Numbered from the stretch's first letter, positions 6,693 to 14,907 are shown. The stretch: 17,744 nt of DNA from Nanoarchaeota archaeon SCGC AAA011-G17 (GCA_000402515.1 AQRL01000024.1:57-17800), one strand, 5' to 3'. Notes: generated from the letters alone by a model not told the origin. Numbers and translations are program-made.

Positions 6693-9467
6693 ATGAAGCC
6701 TTTATACAAAAACTTGTTTGTATTTCTGAGTATACTATTGATAATTCTGTCAAATATTTCTTATATTAATGCAGAAGACAAGACAAAAAATAATGGAACC
6801 ATTGGAATCTTCTTTCTAGAGGTTAATAACAATACAGAGCTTTCTACAGCACAGACTGGAGTAATAAAGAGTGGAAGCTGGAAGGGAAAGAATGAGTTTA
6901 AACCAGGAGATACAGTTTATATCACAATATCCAGTGATGATAAATTATTTGATTCCTGTAATGATCCAAGGATTGTAGCTGAAATTATAGATCCAGAAAA
7001 TATAAAACAAACAGAAAGGGCATTTTTAGGGCATAGTGTCAAGAAAGGGGAATATTTCAATGGCTATAGCCCCTCCACAAATAAACAGGCTTTTGTAGTG
7101 TATAAAAGAAGCAATCTTCTTGGGAAATATACTGTTAAAACATGGCTAGAATGCCCTGACAAAAGTCCAATAAAGAAATTAACTTCTGTTGATGAAGTTA
7201 AGTTTTACTATATAGAAGACTGCGAAGAAGGGTACCAGAGTGAAGAATACTGCTGGAATGATGATGTTGTAAGAGATTGGAGAGCATGCCCTAATGGAGC
7301 AATAATAAATAAGGTAATCCATGATTGCCATGGAGAAGGATACAATGATTGTGACAATGCAAAATGTGTTAGTACCTGTACATCTTTAGAATGGGGGCAG
7401 TGGAGTGACAATCAAAATAACTGCGGTGTAAGATATAAATATGATTCTTGTGGAAACTTGATTGACAAAGAAGAAAGCTCTTGTTCTGTTAATGAAATAT
7501 GCGGGAATAATAAAAGGGAAGGCAATGAAGAATGTGATGGCAGTGATTTAGATGGAAAATCTTGCAATTCTTTCGGCTATAATTCTGGAACTTTAAAGTG
7601 CAATAATTGCGGATTTGACAAGACTAATTGTAGCACTATCCAAGAGCCTAAAACAAATACCCCCAATTGTAAAATTAAAGGGGATACAAATAATAACGGA
7701 CTTATAGAAATTGGGGATATTCTAAACATATTTTATGCTTCTCAGGGAAAGAAAAAATTGGGTGACCTATCCTGTTATGATATGAATAGTGATGGTAATG
7801 TTAACCAAGAAGATGTAAACCTTATAACCAAATTATGGAAGGGAGAGATAAAGCAAGAGCCTCTTTCCAAAATAGATATTATCTCTTATTCTGATATGAT
7901 TGAAGAGGGGTTTATAGGGCATGTAATTTGGGAGAATACTGAGGAAGCAGAAAAATCTGAAATTATTTATGGTAATGACAAAAATAATCTTGCAAATAAG
8001 AAAGAAGGCTCTAAAAATGATTATAATCAGTATGTTGCAATTATAACACCCAACCCTGATAGCTTTATCCCACAACCAGAAGAAAAAAATATTTATTTTA
8101 AGATTCATTCAGAAATAAATGGAAAAGATTATTATAGTGATATTTATTCAATAGAGCTTCTAACACATGAAGAGGCATATTCTAAAAATTATGGAACTCA
8201 ATTAGCTTCTGTCCAAGATGCTCGTATTTTCATAACAGGCATTAGTGCTGATGTATTATCTAAATATATTGGAACACAAATAAATAACATTTACTTCCAG
8301 ATTGGGTCTTGCTTAGAAAATGGCTGGTGGACAGGTTGGTGTGCTTTTGATATAATTACATTATGGCCAGAATTTTGGTGGGGAAAGGGGGCAAAAATTG
8401 TTAAATTAGGAAAAGAAGTAAAGATCTTAAATGGATTTTCTTCCTCACAAAAACTTATAAATCTTTTAGGCACTGAAGATGAAATATTTGATTCTATTAA
8501 ATCTGTTGAGTTTACAAGAAATGGTGTACTGTACAACTTAGATCAAGGAACCATAAAAAAATTACGGGGGCTTGGTCTAGTATATATTGATAATATTGAT
8601 GAATCCAAGAAACTGCTATTAAAAAATGCAGATTTGGTGGAGTATGTTGTTAATAACGGTGATAAGGGTGTAACTGCCCTAAAAAATTCAGGATTTAGTT
8701 TAAATGAGATTGATGGTTTTGTTAAAAAAGGTATTCTTAAGGAATTAGATACTGGAATAAGCAGGCTTTCTCAGATGAGTGGTAAAAGTGAGGATGAGAC
8801 ATTATCTTATTTTAAAAATCAGTTTGAAAATACTCTGAAAGGAAAAGAGTATTTGCTTAGTACTTTAAAGAGAAGCGGTTCTTCTGTAGAAGAATTTAAT
8901 AAGGAAAAATGGATAAGCTTTAACACAATGAATGGCAAAAATATTTACCGGGGAATTGCTCTTGAAGGAGTTCCTGATGCAAGTAAATTAAAAGATCTTC
9001 CAGAAGTCAAAAAAATATTTGCTGAGGGAGAATTTTCAGATGGCTATCAGGCTGCTAATAAAGATGTTGAAAAATTTGTTAGTGGTGACTATTATGATTA
9101 CAAAAACAGGATTGAGAAGGGTGCGTTTGTAGCGTCTAGTGAATCCAAAAACATTGCAACGAATAAATTTGCAACAACAGTAAAAATAACTAATGAAGTT
9201 GGAGAAGTGGTAGGAGAAGAAAAAAGATATGGGATAGTGTTGCATATAAATGCAAGGGGAACTGATTACATTGATGCATACCACACATTAAAGAATAGTC
9301 CAAATGTTAGTCCAACGGTTAGAGATATTGCAATGAGTGACATGGAAATACTAAAATCTGAACGCATACTCCCAGAAGACATAATAGGAATTAGTTTAGT
9401 TGATCCAACAGGAAAACAATTAGCTTATATAGACAATACTATTTCATATATTGGGGGTGCTGTTTAA
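6693..9467 (+). CDS. Secreted multidomain protein with C-terminal ADP-ribosyltransferase-like toxin domain
   Basis: ATG 6693 is chosen over 6663: it follows GAGGG, starts the signal peptide (residues 1-27, cleavage after YINA), and 6663 falls inside the TATA box. The product is 924 aa. Order: beta domain (30-175), Cys-rich region (176-313) including CGNNKREGNEECD at 270-282, dockerin-like pair of calcium loops (330-383), Fn3-like domain (391-489), helical region (490-735), then the C-terminal domain (about 740-924). The last shows the three ART landmarks: YRG with Arg753, an STS-like FVASSES (813-818) and an ExE-like DME (Asp883-Glu885) in SDMEILKSERILPEDII. The classical pattern is R-S-E with ExE or QxE; Asp in the first position is a deviation. 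Its likely role is a secreted toxin modifying a target protein or nucleic acid. The next gene overlaps as TAATG. Confidence 0.7.
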   Translation: MKPLYKNLFVFLSILLIILSNISYINAEDKTKNNGTIGIFFLEVNNNTELSTAQTGVIKSGSWKGKNEFKPGDTVYITISSDDKLFDSCNDPRIVAEIIDPENIKQTERAFLGHSVKKGEYFNGYSPSTNKQAFVVYKRSNLLGKYTVKTWLECPDKSPIKKLTSVDEVKFYYIEDCEEGYQSEEYCWNDDVVRDWRACPNGAIINKVIHDCHGEGYNDCDNAKCVSTCTSLEWGQWSDNQNNCGVRYKYDSCGNLIDKEESSCSVNEICGNNKREGNEECDGSDLDGKSCNSFGYNSGTLKCNNCGFDKTNCSTIQEPKTNTPNCKIKGDTNNNGLIEIGDILNIFYASQGKKKLGDLSCYDMNSDGNVNQEDVNLITKLWKGEIKQEPLSKIDIISYSDMIEEGFIGHVIWENTEEAEKSEIIYGNDKNNLANKKEGSKNDYNQYVAIITPNPDSFIPQPEEKNIYFKIHSEINGKDYYSDIYSIELLTHEEAYSKNYGTQLASVQDARIFITGISADVLSKYIGTQINNIYFQIGSCLENGWWTGWCAFDIITLWPEFWWGKGAKIVKLGKEVKILNGFSSSQKLINLLGTEDEIFDSIKSVEFTRNGVLYNLDQGTIKKLRGLGLVYIDNIDESKKLLLKNADLVEYVVNNGDKGVTALKNSGFSLNEIDGFVKKGILKELDTGISRLSQMSGKSEDETLSYFKNQFENTLKGKEYLLSTLKRSGSSVEEFNKEKWISFNTMNGKNIYRGIALEGVPDASKLKDLPEVKKIFAEGEFSDGYQAANKDVEKFVSGDYYDYKNRIEKGAFVASSESKNIATNKFATTVKITNEVGEVVGEEKRYGIVLHINARGTDYIDAYHTLKNSPNVSPTVRDIAMSDMEILKSERILPEDIIGISLVDPTGKQLAYIDNTISYIGGAV

Positions 9468-10201
9468 TGAAGTATGCCCAGTATTTCATATCTTTTGACA
9501 TAAAACATGATAAAAATGAGAAAAATAGAGTTATGAGAATTCTTAGTAGAATAAAATATAATGAAGAAGAAATGGGAATTACAGTTAGAGAAGATAATTT
9601 TAGGGAAACAGAAATATATAATATACGTCTAAGATTTTATGATAACAGTTTTTTAATAAAAAATATTAACAAACTTCTTGAATGCTGCAAAGAGATAGTC
9701 AAATCAGGAAGTTGTTATTTTGCAGGCTGCAGGTTAGATATCTTTGTGAAGGACGGCATGGTTAATTATTTTATACAATATAGCTCTTATCCTCATCCAG
9801 ACAAAATGAATTTAGATGCAAAAGCAGCCTATAAAAAATTTAAAGCTTACCATAAGGAGTTAGTCAACGGTGTTCCTTTTTTGATAATCAAACAGAAGCT
9901 AAAGAATTTTAAGGCTCCAGGTCTTACTCTTAAATCAAATAAATTTTACAAATTAACTATTAAAACAGCTAATGATGAATTTGATAAGCCTTGTGGAATT
10001 ACTGTTTTCTCAAATGGAAAGGATATTTACACTAGAGTAATTGCAACAGGCATGCGAAGTGCTACAGGTATAGTAATGACCCTTTACGGATTAATATTTT
10101 CCATGAGAACAGACGATATTGACAAAATTTTTAAAAAAATAAAAGAAAAACTGAAAGAAAGGGGATGTACTTTAAAAAGATTTGAAGAGCAAGACTCTTG
10201 A
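9467..10201 (+). CDS. Unknown 244-aa cytoplasmic protein, candidate immunity for the ART-like toxin
   Basis: The start ATG overlaps the stop of the upstream toxin-like gene (TAATG), so the two are translationally coupled and presumably cotranscribed. The protein has no signal peptide and no membrane segment. The N-terminal half (1-115) alternates strands and helices. The C-terminal half contains a ITVFSNGKDIYTRVIATGM strand-turn segment, an FSMRTDD segment and a terminal basic helix. It is not recognised as an ADP-ribosylglycohydrolase or macrodomain, the enzymes that reverse ADP-ribosylation. An inhibitor-type immunity role is inferred purely from position. It could also be an unrelated regulator or chaperone of the secreted protein. 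It ends in TGA five bases before the next ATG. Confidence 0.6.
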   Translation: MKYAQYFISFDIKHDKNEKNRVMRILSRIKYNEEEMGITVREDNFRETEIYNIRLRFYDNSFLIKNINKLLECCKEIVKSGSCYFAGCRLDIFVKDGMVNYFIQYSSYPHPDKMNLDAKAAYKKFKAYHKELVNGVPFLIIKQKLKNFKAPGLTLKSNKFYKLTIKTANDEFDKPCGITVFSNGKDIYTRVIATGMRSATGIVMTLYGLIFSMRTDDIDKIFKKIKEKLKERGCTLKRFEEQDS

Positions 10202-10206
10202 TTATT

Positions 10207-10596
10207 ATGAAGAATAAAAAATTAGAAGGAATTAAGGGATGGCTATTAGTTGTTACAATAGGCCTAATTCTTTCTAATTTGGGGCTCATCTTTTTATTTG
10301 GATTACTTTCTTTTGAATTGTTTTTATATGGAGAAAATTATTTGATAATGTCAGCATCTATTATTACAGGTATAGGAGTAATTCTTGGAATTTACACATT
10401 AATAAATGAATTTAAGAAAAAGAAAATTTTTATTAAGCTGATTGTAATTCTTATATCTTATGGAATACTATCTGAGATAATCTTTTCTATTTTACTTAAT
10501 GATTTCTCTGGGTCTTTGAGATTAATAATTATAAATGCTCTTTGGATATTGTACTTCTTAGAATCAAAAAGAGTTAAAAATACGTTTATAAACTAA
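10207..10596 (+). CDS. DUF2569-family small membrane protein
   Basis: The 129-aa product has four predicted transmembrane helices. The family hallmarks are an N-terminal EGIKGWLLVVTIGL segment before helix 1 and a C-terminal ILYFLESKRVKNTF, the SxRVKxTF ending typical of DUF2569. The family is a small inner-membrane group of unknown function. A TTG at 10198 would overlap the previous gene, but ATG 10207 is preferred because it gives a normal start at a five-base gap. The tight spacing places it in the same operon as the toxin-like gene and the 244-aa gene, so it could protect the membrane, assist export or simply be a passenger. Confidence 0.75.
   Translation: MKNKKLEGIKGWLLVVTIGLILSNLGLIFLFGLLSFELFLYGENYLIMSASIITGIGVILGIYTLINEFKKKKIFIKLIVILISYGILSEIIFSILLNDFSGSLRLIIINALWILYFLESKRVKNTFIN
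10583..10593 (+). promoter_or_regulatory. TATA-like element for the Nudix gene
   Basis: CGTTTATAAAC lies inside the 3' end of the DUF2569 gene, about 30 bases before ATG 10620. It suggests that the Nudix gene has its own promoter and is not part of the toxin operon. Confidence 0.45.
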
Positions 10597-10619
10597 TTAG
10601 ACAACAATCAATATTAAAA

Positions 10620-11078
10620 ATGACCAAAGAAACCCCAGAAAAGACAAGGAAACAGTTTACAATAGTAAAAAGCCTGGTTGTAAATAAAAAAGGGGAGGTT
10701 CTATTTGTCAAAAGAAAAAAAGAAGATATGAAACAGGCTCATAATAAATGGGAATTCCCTGGAGGAAAGATAGATTTTGGTGAACATCCTGAGCAAACGG
10801 CAATAAGGGAAACAAAAGAAGAGTCAGGATATGATGTTAGGGTTGATTATCTTATTCCAAAATTAATATCATCAAAGTGGGAATCTCCAGAAAGGGAAGG
10901 TCATCAAATTTTAATATGCTACGTTTGTAGTCTAATAGGGGGTAAGAGCATTATTCCTGATCACGGCGTTAGTGAAATAAAGTGGTTTAAGATAAATGAA
11001 GCACCAAAAGATTCAGATTGTTTGTCTGGAACTATAGATTTTTTAAATATTTATATAAATTTAATAAAAAAGAAATAA
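10620..11078 (+). CDS. Nudix hydrolase
   Basis: The 152-aa protein has the complete Nudix box: G49-x5-E55-x7-R63-E64-x2-E67-E68-x-G70-Y71. Arg63 and the Glu residues form the metal-binding catalytic helix that cleaves a nucleoside diphosphate linked to another moiety. The length is normal for a single-domain member. The WEFPGGK entry to the box and SEIKWFKINEAP near the end are typical of MutT-like and ADP-ribose-pyrophosphatase-like enzymes, but the substrate cannot be told. It is cytoplasmic, without a signal peptide. It is followed after 25 bases by a histidine phosphatase, so the two are probably cotranscribed house-cleaning enzymes. Confidence 0.9.
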   Translation: MTKETPEKTRKQFTIVKSLVVNKKGEVLFVKRKKEDMKQAHNKWEFPGGKIDFGEHPEQTAIRETKEESGYDVRVDYLIPKLISSKWESPEREGHQILICYVCSLIGGKSIIPDHGVSEIKWFKINEAPKDSDCLSGTIDFLNIYINLIKKK

Positions 11079-11103
11079 TCGAAGAATTATCAAAGACATT
11101 GAT

Positions 11104-11709
11104 ATGGCAAAATTATTAATAACAAGGCACGGACAGACAAAAGAAAATGCAGATGGGATTATGCAGGGAAAAGAACACGGAAATATTAATGAAAAAGGAT
11201 TTGAACAAATAAATAAGCTTATAGAGAGACTGAAAGATGAAAAAATTGACAAGATTATATCAAGTGATATTCCTAGGTGCAAGATAACCACTAAAGAAAT
11301 ATTAGGGAAAATTAATGCTCCAGTGAAATATACTAATTTAATCAGGGAAAAGGATAATGGAGAATGGGCAGGCAAAAAGCATAAAGACATTAAATGGGAG
11401 GATGTAGAAGGAACCTTTGAAACACGAAAGACCCCAAAGGGAGAGAATCTCCTAGAAGTTAGAGAAAGAGGAAGAAAGTTCTTTAAAGAACTAACTAAAA
11501 AATTCAAAGATAAAGATATTACAATTTTAATTGTGGCACACGGGGCATTTTTGAAAATTTTTATTGGGGATTTATTGGGTATGACAATTCATGATTCAAT
11601 ATCCAAACTAACTATAGAGCATTGCTCTTTGACTGAAATTGAAATAGATGATAAATACAAAGAAGGGTACAGGTTTAATTTCATTAATGATATATCTCAT
11701 TTAAAATAG
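11104..11709 (+). CDS. Histidine phosphatase family protein (phosphoglycerate mutase-like)
   Basis: The 201-aa protein begins with the RHG signature ITRHGQT (Arg8, His9, Gly10); His9 is the phosphorylated nucleophile. Further family residues are Arg58 in SSDIPRC, Arg81-Glu82 before a GEWAGK segment and the second catalytic histidine in VAHGAFLK (His146). Full length is normal for the branch that contains cofactor-dependent phosphoglycerate mutase, CobC and broad-specificity phosphatases. The sequence does not separate mutase from phosphatase; the short length and absence of mutase-specific insertions favour phosphatase. It lies 25 bases after the Nudix gene. No Shine-Dalgarno is evident. Confidence 0.9.
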   Translation: MAKLLITRHGQTKENADGIMQGKEHGNINEKGFEQINKLIERLKDEKIDKIISSDIPRCKITTKEILGKINAPVKYTNLIREKDNGEWAGKKHKDIKWEDVEGTFETRKTPKGENLLEVRERGRKFFKELTKKFKDKDITILIVAHGAFLKIFIGDLLGMTIHDSISKLTIEHCSLTEIEIDDKYKEGYRFNFINDISHLK

Positions 11710-11755
11710 ATTATTTGATGTTACCAAGATTTAGGATTGATATTTTTTAAATAAA

Positions 11756-11771
11756 GAAAGGTATATAAATA
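11756..11771 (+). promoter_or_regulatory. TATA-like element for the DUF4013 gene
   Basis: GAAAGGTATATAAATA lies about 30 bases before ATG 11797. It supports that ATG as a leaderless start rather than the upstream TTG at 11788. Confidence 0.55.
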
Positions 11772-11796
11772 AGTCTAAGCTTAATATTTGAGAATC

Positions 11797-12402
11797 ATGG
11801 TAAACTATCTGAAAGCATTTAAAAGGCCTTTTTCAGGAGACAAATATATTTTTCTTAAGGCTGCAATTCCGATATATAATTTTGCTGTTTTCGGATATAT
11901 TATTGAGTGCATCAGGAATACATTACAAGGCAAGGATGAATTGCCTGATTGGAAAAATACAGGATGGTTTTATAAGGTATTTAGCCCAATTGGCGCATCA
12001 TTAGTAACTCTGGTATTTTTTGGCTTGCCTTTTATGCTTCCTTTGGGATTTATATTAGTTAATCTTGCTAAATTTAGCGGAGTTATTTCATGGATATTTT
12101 TAACCTTAGCTGTAATACTTACATTTGTTGGCTGTTATTATCCAATTGGGGCTTTTGTTTCTTATATCAAGAATTGGAATTTAAAAGATATTGGCTATAA
12201 AAGAATTTCAAAAATTGTTTTTACATGGAAATACTTTTTTGCTTGGTTAATTACTTTAATAATTTCTTGGATTATATCTTTTATGTTTACAAATATATAT
12301 CTGCTCTGGTTTGGCATGATTGTTATTTTGGTTCTTTGTTTGCCAGCATGGACTATTATTGCAGAAGCTATAAGGGAGATAGAAAAAGAAAAGAAATTAT
12401 AA
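11797..12402 (+). CDS. DUF4013 family membrane protein
   Basis: The 201-aa product has about four or five hydrophobic helices and a short cytoplasmic basic C-terminal tail. The segment GYIIECIRNTLQGKDELPDW is the DUF4013 hallmark (GYxxExxRNxxxGxxxLPxW), a family common in archaea and of unknown function. ATG 11797 is chosen because a TATA box lies about 30 bases upstream. A TTG at 11788 would add three residues. It is cotranscribed with nothing obvious: the phosphatase ends 87 bases upstream and the convergent AbrB-PhoU gene overlaps its last bases. Confidence 0.85.
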   Translation: MVNYLKAFKRPFSGDKYIFLKAAIPIYNFAVFGYIIECIRNTLQGKDELPDWKNTGWFYKVFSPIGASLVTLVFFGLPFMLPLGFILVNLAKFSGVISWIFLTLAVILTFVGCYYPIGAFVSYIKNWNLKDIGYKRISKIVFTWKYFFAWLITLIISWIISFMFTNIYLLWFGMIVILVLCLPAWTIIAEAIREIEKEKKL

Positions 12403-13282
12403 TCTTAATACCATTGTTTCTTCTACAAGAGATTTCATAAGATAGATTATTGTTCTTAGATAGTTAAGCAGCTGAGCATCATTTGGGTTTTGCTTCTTTA
12501 TCTTTTCCATGTTATCAAGTATCTTTTCTGTTTTCCTGTAAAAGCTGACTAATTTTTCCCTGTCAAACTTTAAATATAATTCATGATAGTCCTCTAATAA
12601 GGTATTCACACTGTCAAATAAATTCAGGGTTTCTGAGCTGAACTTCTCTAAAATCGCGCAATTTCTATACTCATCCCCTATCTCTTCTAAAGAAGTAATA
12701 ATGTTGTACAAGGAATTTTTATTCTCATAATGGTTCTTGTTTATCAGCCTTAAGCAGAGATTGGCAAACCTGTTGATATTATAGTCCTGAGAGGGAATGT
12801 TTTTCAAAACTATTGAATCACGTGTTTTTAATCCATTTGATACAGATTTTCCAAGGTCTATTAAAAGGGAAAACATCTTGTTCAGGATTTCATCCATATC
12901 TGTGTCTTTATTTGAGATTAGCTCTTTGATTACTATCTTGTCTTTTGTATGCTGGGTTATACCCCATCCAAGCAGGTCCTTGACAAAGTTTTGCAGAATC
13001 TTGAAGGTTTCCTGATTGTCATATTTAATTTCTGCTATATCAATGCCCTTTCTGTATAAAGAGATTAAATGGCGCCATATTAAGTCCTCTGAAAAGCCTG
13101 TAAAATCTAGGGAAACACTGTTTTTTTTGCGGTTTTCCCCTTATAATCAAATCATTATTCCTTATTTCCAGCTCAATAGAATCCCCCTTAACCAGCTTAT
13201 TTTGCTCTATCCATTCTCTTGGCAGAGAGATTACCTTTGTTGATTTTGCTATCTGTATAAGCTTTCTTTGCATTTTAACCAT
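12397..13282 (-). pseudogene. AbrB-PhoU type phosphate-uptake regulator, frameshifted at an A8 run
   Basis: Two overlapping minus-strand frames make one recognisable protein. Frame one starts at ATG 13282 and encodes an AbrB/SpoVT DNA-binding domain (residues 1-50, with KSTKVISLPREWI and KGDSIELEI). It goes out of register after GKPQKK and stops at 13040. The other frame picks up at the same point as KNSVSLDFTGFSEDLIWRHL and stays open through the PhoU-like helical domain (including LLGWGITQHTKDKIVIKELI) to the stop at 12397. The switch coincides with eight consecutive A bases (forward T run 13121-13128). Removing one A gives an intact 294-aa protein of normal archaeal AbrB-PhoU layout. Sequencing error, real mutation and slippage recoding are all possible. 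A GGTTTATATACC element lies about 25 bases before the start. The gene end overlaps the convergent DUF4013 gene by six bases. Confidence 0.85.
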
Positions 13283-13300
13283 ATTTTGTTGGGGTTTAGA

Positions 13301-13312
13301 GGTATATAAACC
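13301..13312 (-). promoter_or_regulatory. TATA-like element for the AbrB-PhoU gene
   Basis: GGTTTATATACC on the minus strand lies about 25 bases before ATG 13282. It is a strong leaderless-type promoter element. Confidence 0.55.
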
Positions 13313-13433
13313 TTTTTATTGTTTAAGTTTACTTATAAAAATATATAAAACTTATATAATATAATGAAAGCTTTTATAAAGTGTAATTAACATAAAGTAA
13401 TAAAAAGCAGGTGATTTTTAGAAAAATTAGTGA

Positions 13434-13443
13434 TGATAGGGGG
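13434..13443 (+). promoter_or_regulatory. Shine-Dalgarno for the 13447 gene
   Basis: TGATAGGGGG lies four bases before ATG 13447. The 164-base gap upstream holds several TATA-like stretches (for example around 13337-13348) but no convincing small gene. Confidence 0.45.
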
Positions 13444-13446
13444 TAA

Positions 13447-14004
13447 ATGAAAATGAGAATAAAAAATATAATTATGGGACTTTTGATTAGTCTGATCCTT
13501 ATAAGCAATGTTTTTGCTTTAAATTTGGATGTGAATGGGAAAGAAAGTAAAAGAATAAATGAGAAGGGATTAGTGATTAATGCCCCCAAAGAATTGAGAA
13601 TAGACTCTCCTACAAAGATTAGTTTTACAATAACTAATATAACTGACAAAGAAATTGTTCTTAACCGCGATAATATTGTTGAGCTTACATTACAAGGCGA
13701 ACCTGTTGTTATAAATCCAGGTCCAACAAGGATAACACGCACTTTAAGTGTAATTCTGTGGTCTACTAAGTATGATAGTATTATATTAAAACCTGGAAGG
13801 AGTTTAACTAGAATGATTGAATTAGACCCAGAAGAATATAGTGAAGGTTCATGGAAACTCATTCTTAATAATGGGGTAATATCTTCTGGTTTATTAGGCA
13901 AGACATCAATTGACGTAGTAATAGTCAGAGGTAAAGAGCAAAATAATGAAGAAGAGATTAAGTGCAGTAAATGCAAAAAAACAGGAGAGTATATAAAAAC
14001 ATGA
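13447..14004 (+). CDS. Secreted protein with Ig-like beta domain, unknown function
   Basis: The 185-aa product has a signal peptide (residues 1-24, ending VFA) and then a beta-rich domain (about 25-160) in the style of a CARDB/DUF11-like Ig fold, with phrases such as ISFTITNITDKEIVL and LKPGRSLTRMIELD. A short polar tail with a CSKC pair closes it. No C-terminal anchor is visible. It is preceded by an AGGGGG ribosome-binding site. The next gene starts 16 bases after the TGA with its own Shine-Dalgarno, so the two form an operon. The function is unknown; an extracellular binding or structural role is likely. Confidence 0.7.
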   Translation: MKMRIKNIIMGLLISLILISNVFALNLDVNGKESKRINEKGLVINAPKELRIDSPTKISFTITNITDKEIVLNRDNIVELTLQGEPVVINPGPTRITRTLSVILWSTKYDSIILKPGRSLTRMIELDPEEYSEGSWKLILNNGVISSGLLGKTSIDVVIVRGKEQNNEEEIKCSKCKKTGEYIKT

Positions 14005-14009
14005 AGCAT

Positions 14010-14016
14010 GGAGGAT
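14010..14016 (+). promoter_or_regulatory. Shine-Dalgarno GGAGGAT for the 14021 gene
   Basis: GGAGGAT lies four bases before ATG 14021, in the short gap after the 13447 gene. Confidence 0.6.
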
Positions 14017-14020
14017 TAAG

Positions 14021-14884
14021 ATGAAAAAATTAATGATAGTCTTGGGGATTATAATTATATTATTAGCTAGCACATTCTGGTATCTAAAGCATGAGGGATA
14101 TATAATGAATGATTATACCCAATTTGGTTATATCGGTTATCAGGTAAATGGGAATGAATTGGACCTTTCTTATACTCTGTCTGCATTTCCCTTGTCAAAA
14201 GTGGAAGGTATAACTCCTCTCGTGACTGTTTACTCCGGCTTGGGTTGCAAGGAGAAGATTGAAAAATTTGGTCCGAATAAAGTTATTGATAGAATTAAAT
14301 GGCTTAATCCTGTCCTTGTAGAGATAAAACTAAATGATGAAACTGTAGGAGAAAAATTTGAACTGCCTGAAAATGGCTTTAGTTTCAAATTTGAGTCATC
14401 AAGCACCATATCTCCAACTTTCAGGGGAATGTCAAAGTGCTATAATGGGCATAAAAAATACAAAGAGATAGCGAAAAAGGCTGATGAATGCGGAATAGAG
14501 ATATGGGATGTTGATATAGATAATTGTTTAACCAGAAAATTAGCTAATCTTGATTTAACAGGAATAGATAAAGAGGATTTCTTTAATATATGCTATGAAA
14601 ATCTTGGTGCATTAGCAGATGACGGGTGTTTTTCAAGCCTTGGTCAGTTAGAATTTGAAAAATTTGCAGAGTATTGCGGAAAGACTAAAGACCCTGATTT
14701 TTGCATGAGATTTGCCAGCCAGTATGCAGTTAATTATCTTGGTGAAGAAGTGCTTTTTAATAAAGCCAAAGCGTATTGTTCTAAATATGTGAGCAGGACA
14801 GATAAAGAATCCTGCTTGTTTTGGATGATAAATGATGCTACAAGATATGATAATCTTGATGTTCAGAAAGCTTATGAAAATTAG
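14021..14884 (+). CDS. Membrane-anchored protein with Cys-paired helical repeats, unknown
   Basis: The 287-aa product begins with a signal anchor (residues 4-21) followed by an extracellular region. The first part (about 30-145) is beta-rich. The second (about 145-287) is helical, with cysteines recurring in helix pairs in the pattern C-x(n)-C, for example around NICYENLG, DDGCFSSL, EYCGKTKDPDFCMRF and AYCSKY...SCLFW. This suggests disulphide-stapled helical repeats. The family is not recognised. A good Shine-Dalgarno precedes the start. It is the middle gene of a three-gene plus-strand cluster; neighbours are exported or small unknown proteins, so an envelope role is likely. Confidence 0.7.
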   Translation: MKKLMIVLGIIIILLASTFWYLKHEGYIMNDYTQFGYIGYQVNGNELDLSYTLSAFPLSKVEGITPLVTVYSGLGCKEKIEKFGPNKVIDRIKWLNPVLVEIKLNDETVGEKFELPENGFSFKFESSSTISPTFRGMSKCYNGHKKYKEIAKKADECGIEIWDVDIDNCLTRKLANLDLTGIDKEDFFNICYENLGALADDGCFSSLGQLEFEKFAEYCGKTKDPDFCMRFASQYAVNYLGEEVLFNKAKAYCSKYVSRTDKESCLFWMINDATRYDNLDVQKAYEN

Positions 14885-14907
14885 TAAATGGTGTATGGGA
14901 AAAATGA

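Noticed and set aside
11061-11507. 148-codon minus-strand frame opposite the histidine phosphatase
   Set aside because: The opposite frame has complete catalytic motifs; this one is Ser/Leu/Phe-rich antisense sequence.
13283-13446. Small gene in the gap before the 13447 gene
   Set aside because: Only very short frames such as one of eight codons near 13364 are present; the gap looks like promoter sequence.
13374-14009. Long open frame (211 codons) on the minus strand opposite the 13447 gene
   Set aside because: It is an antisense shadow rich in Leu, Ile and Ser without a start signal, while the plus frame has a signal peptide and ribosome-binding site.
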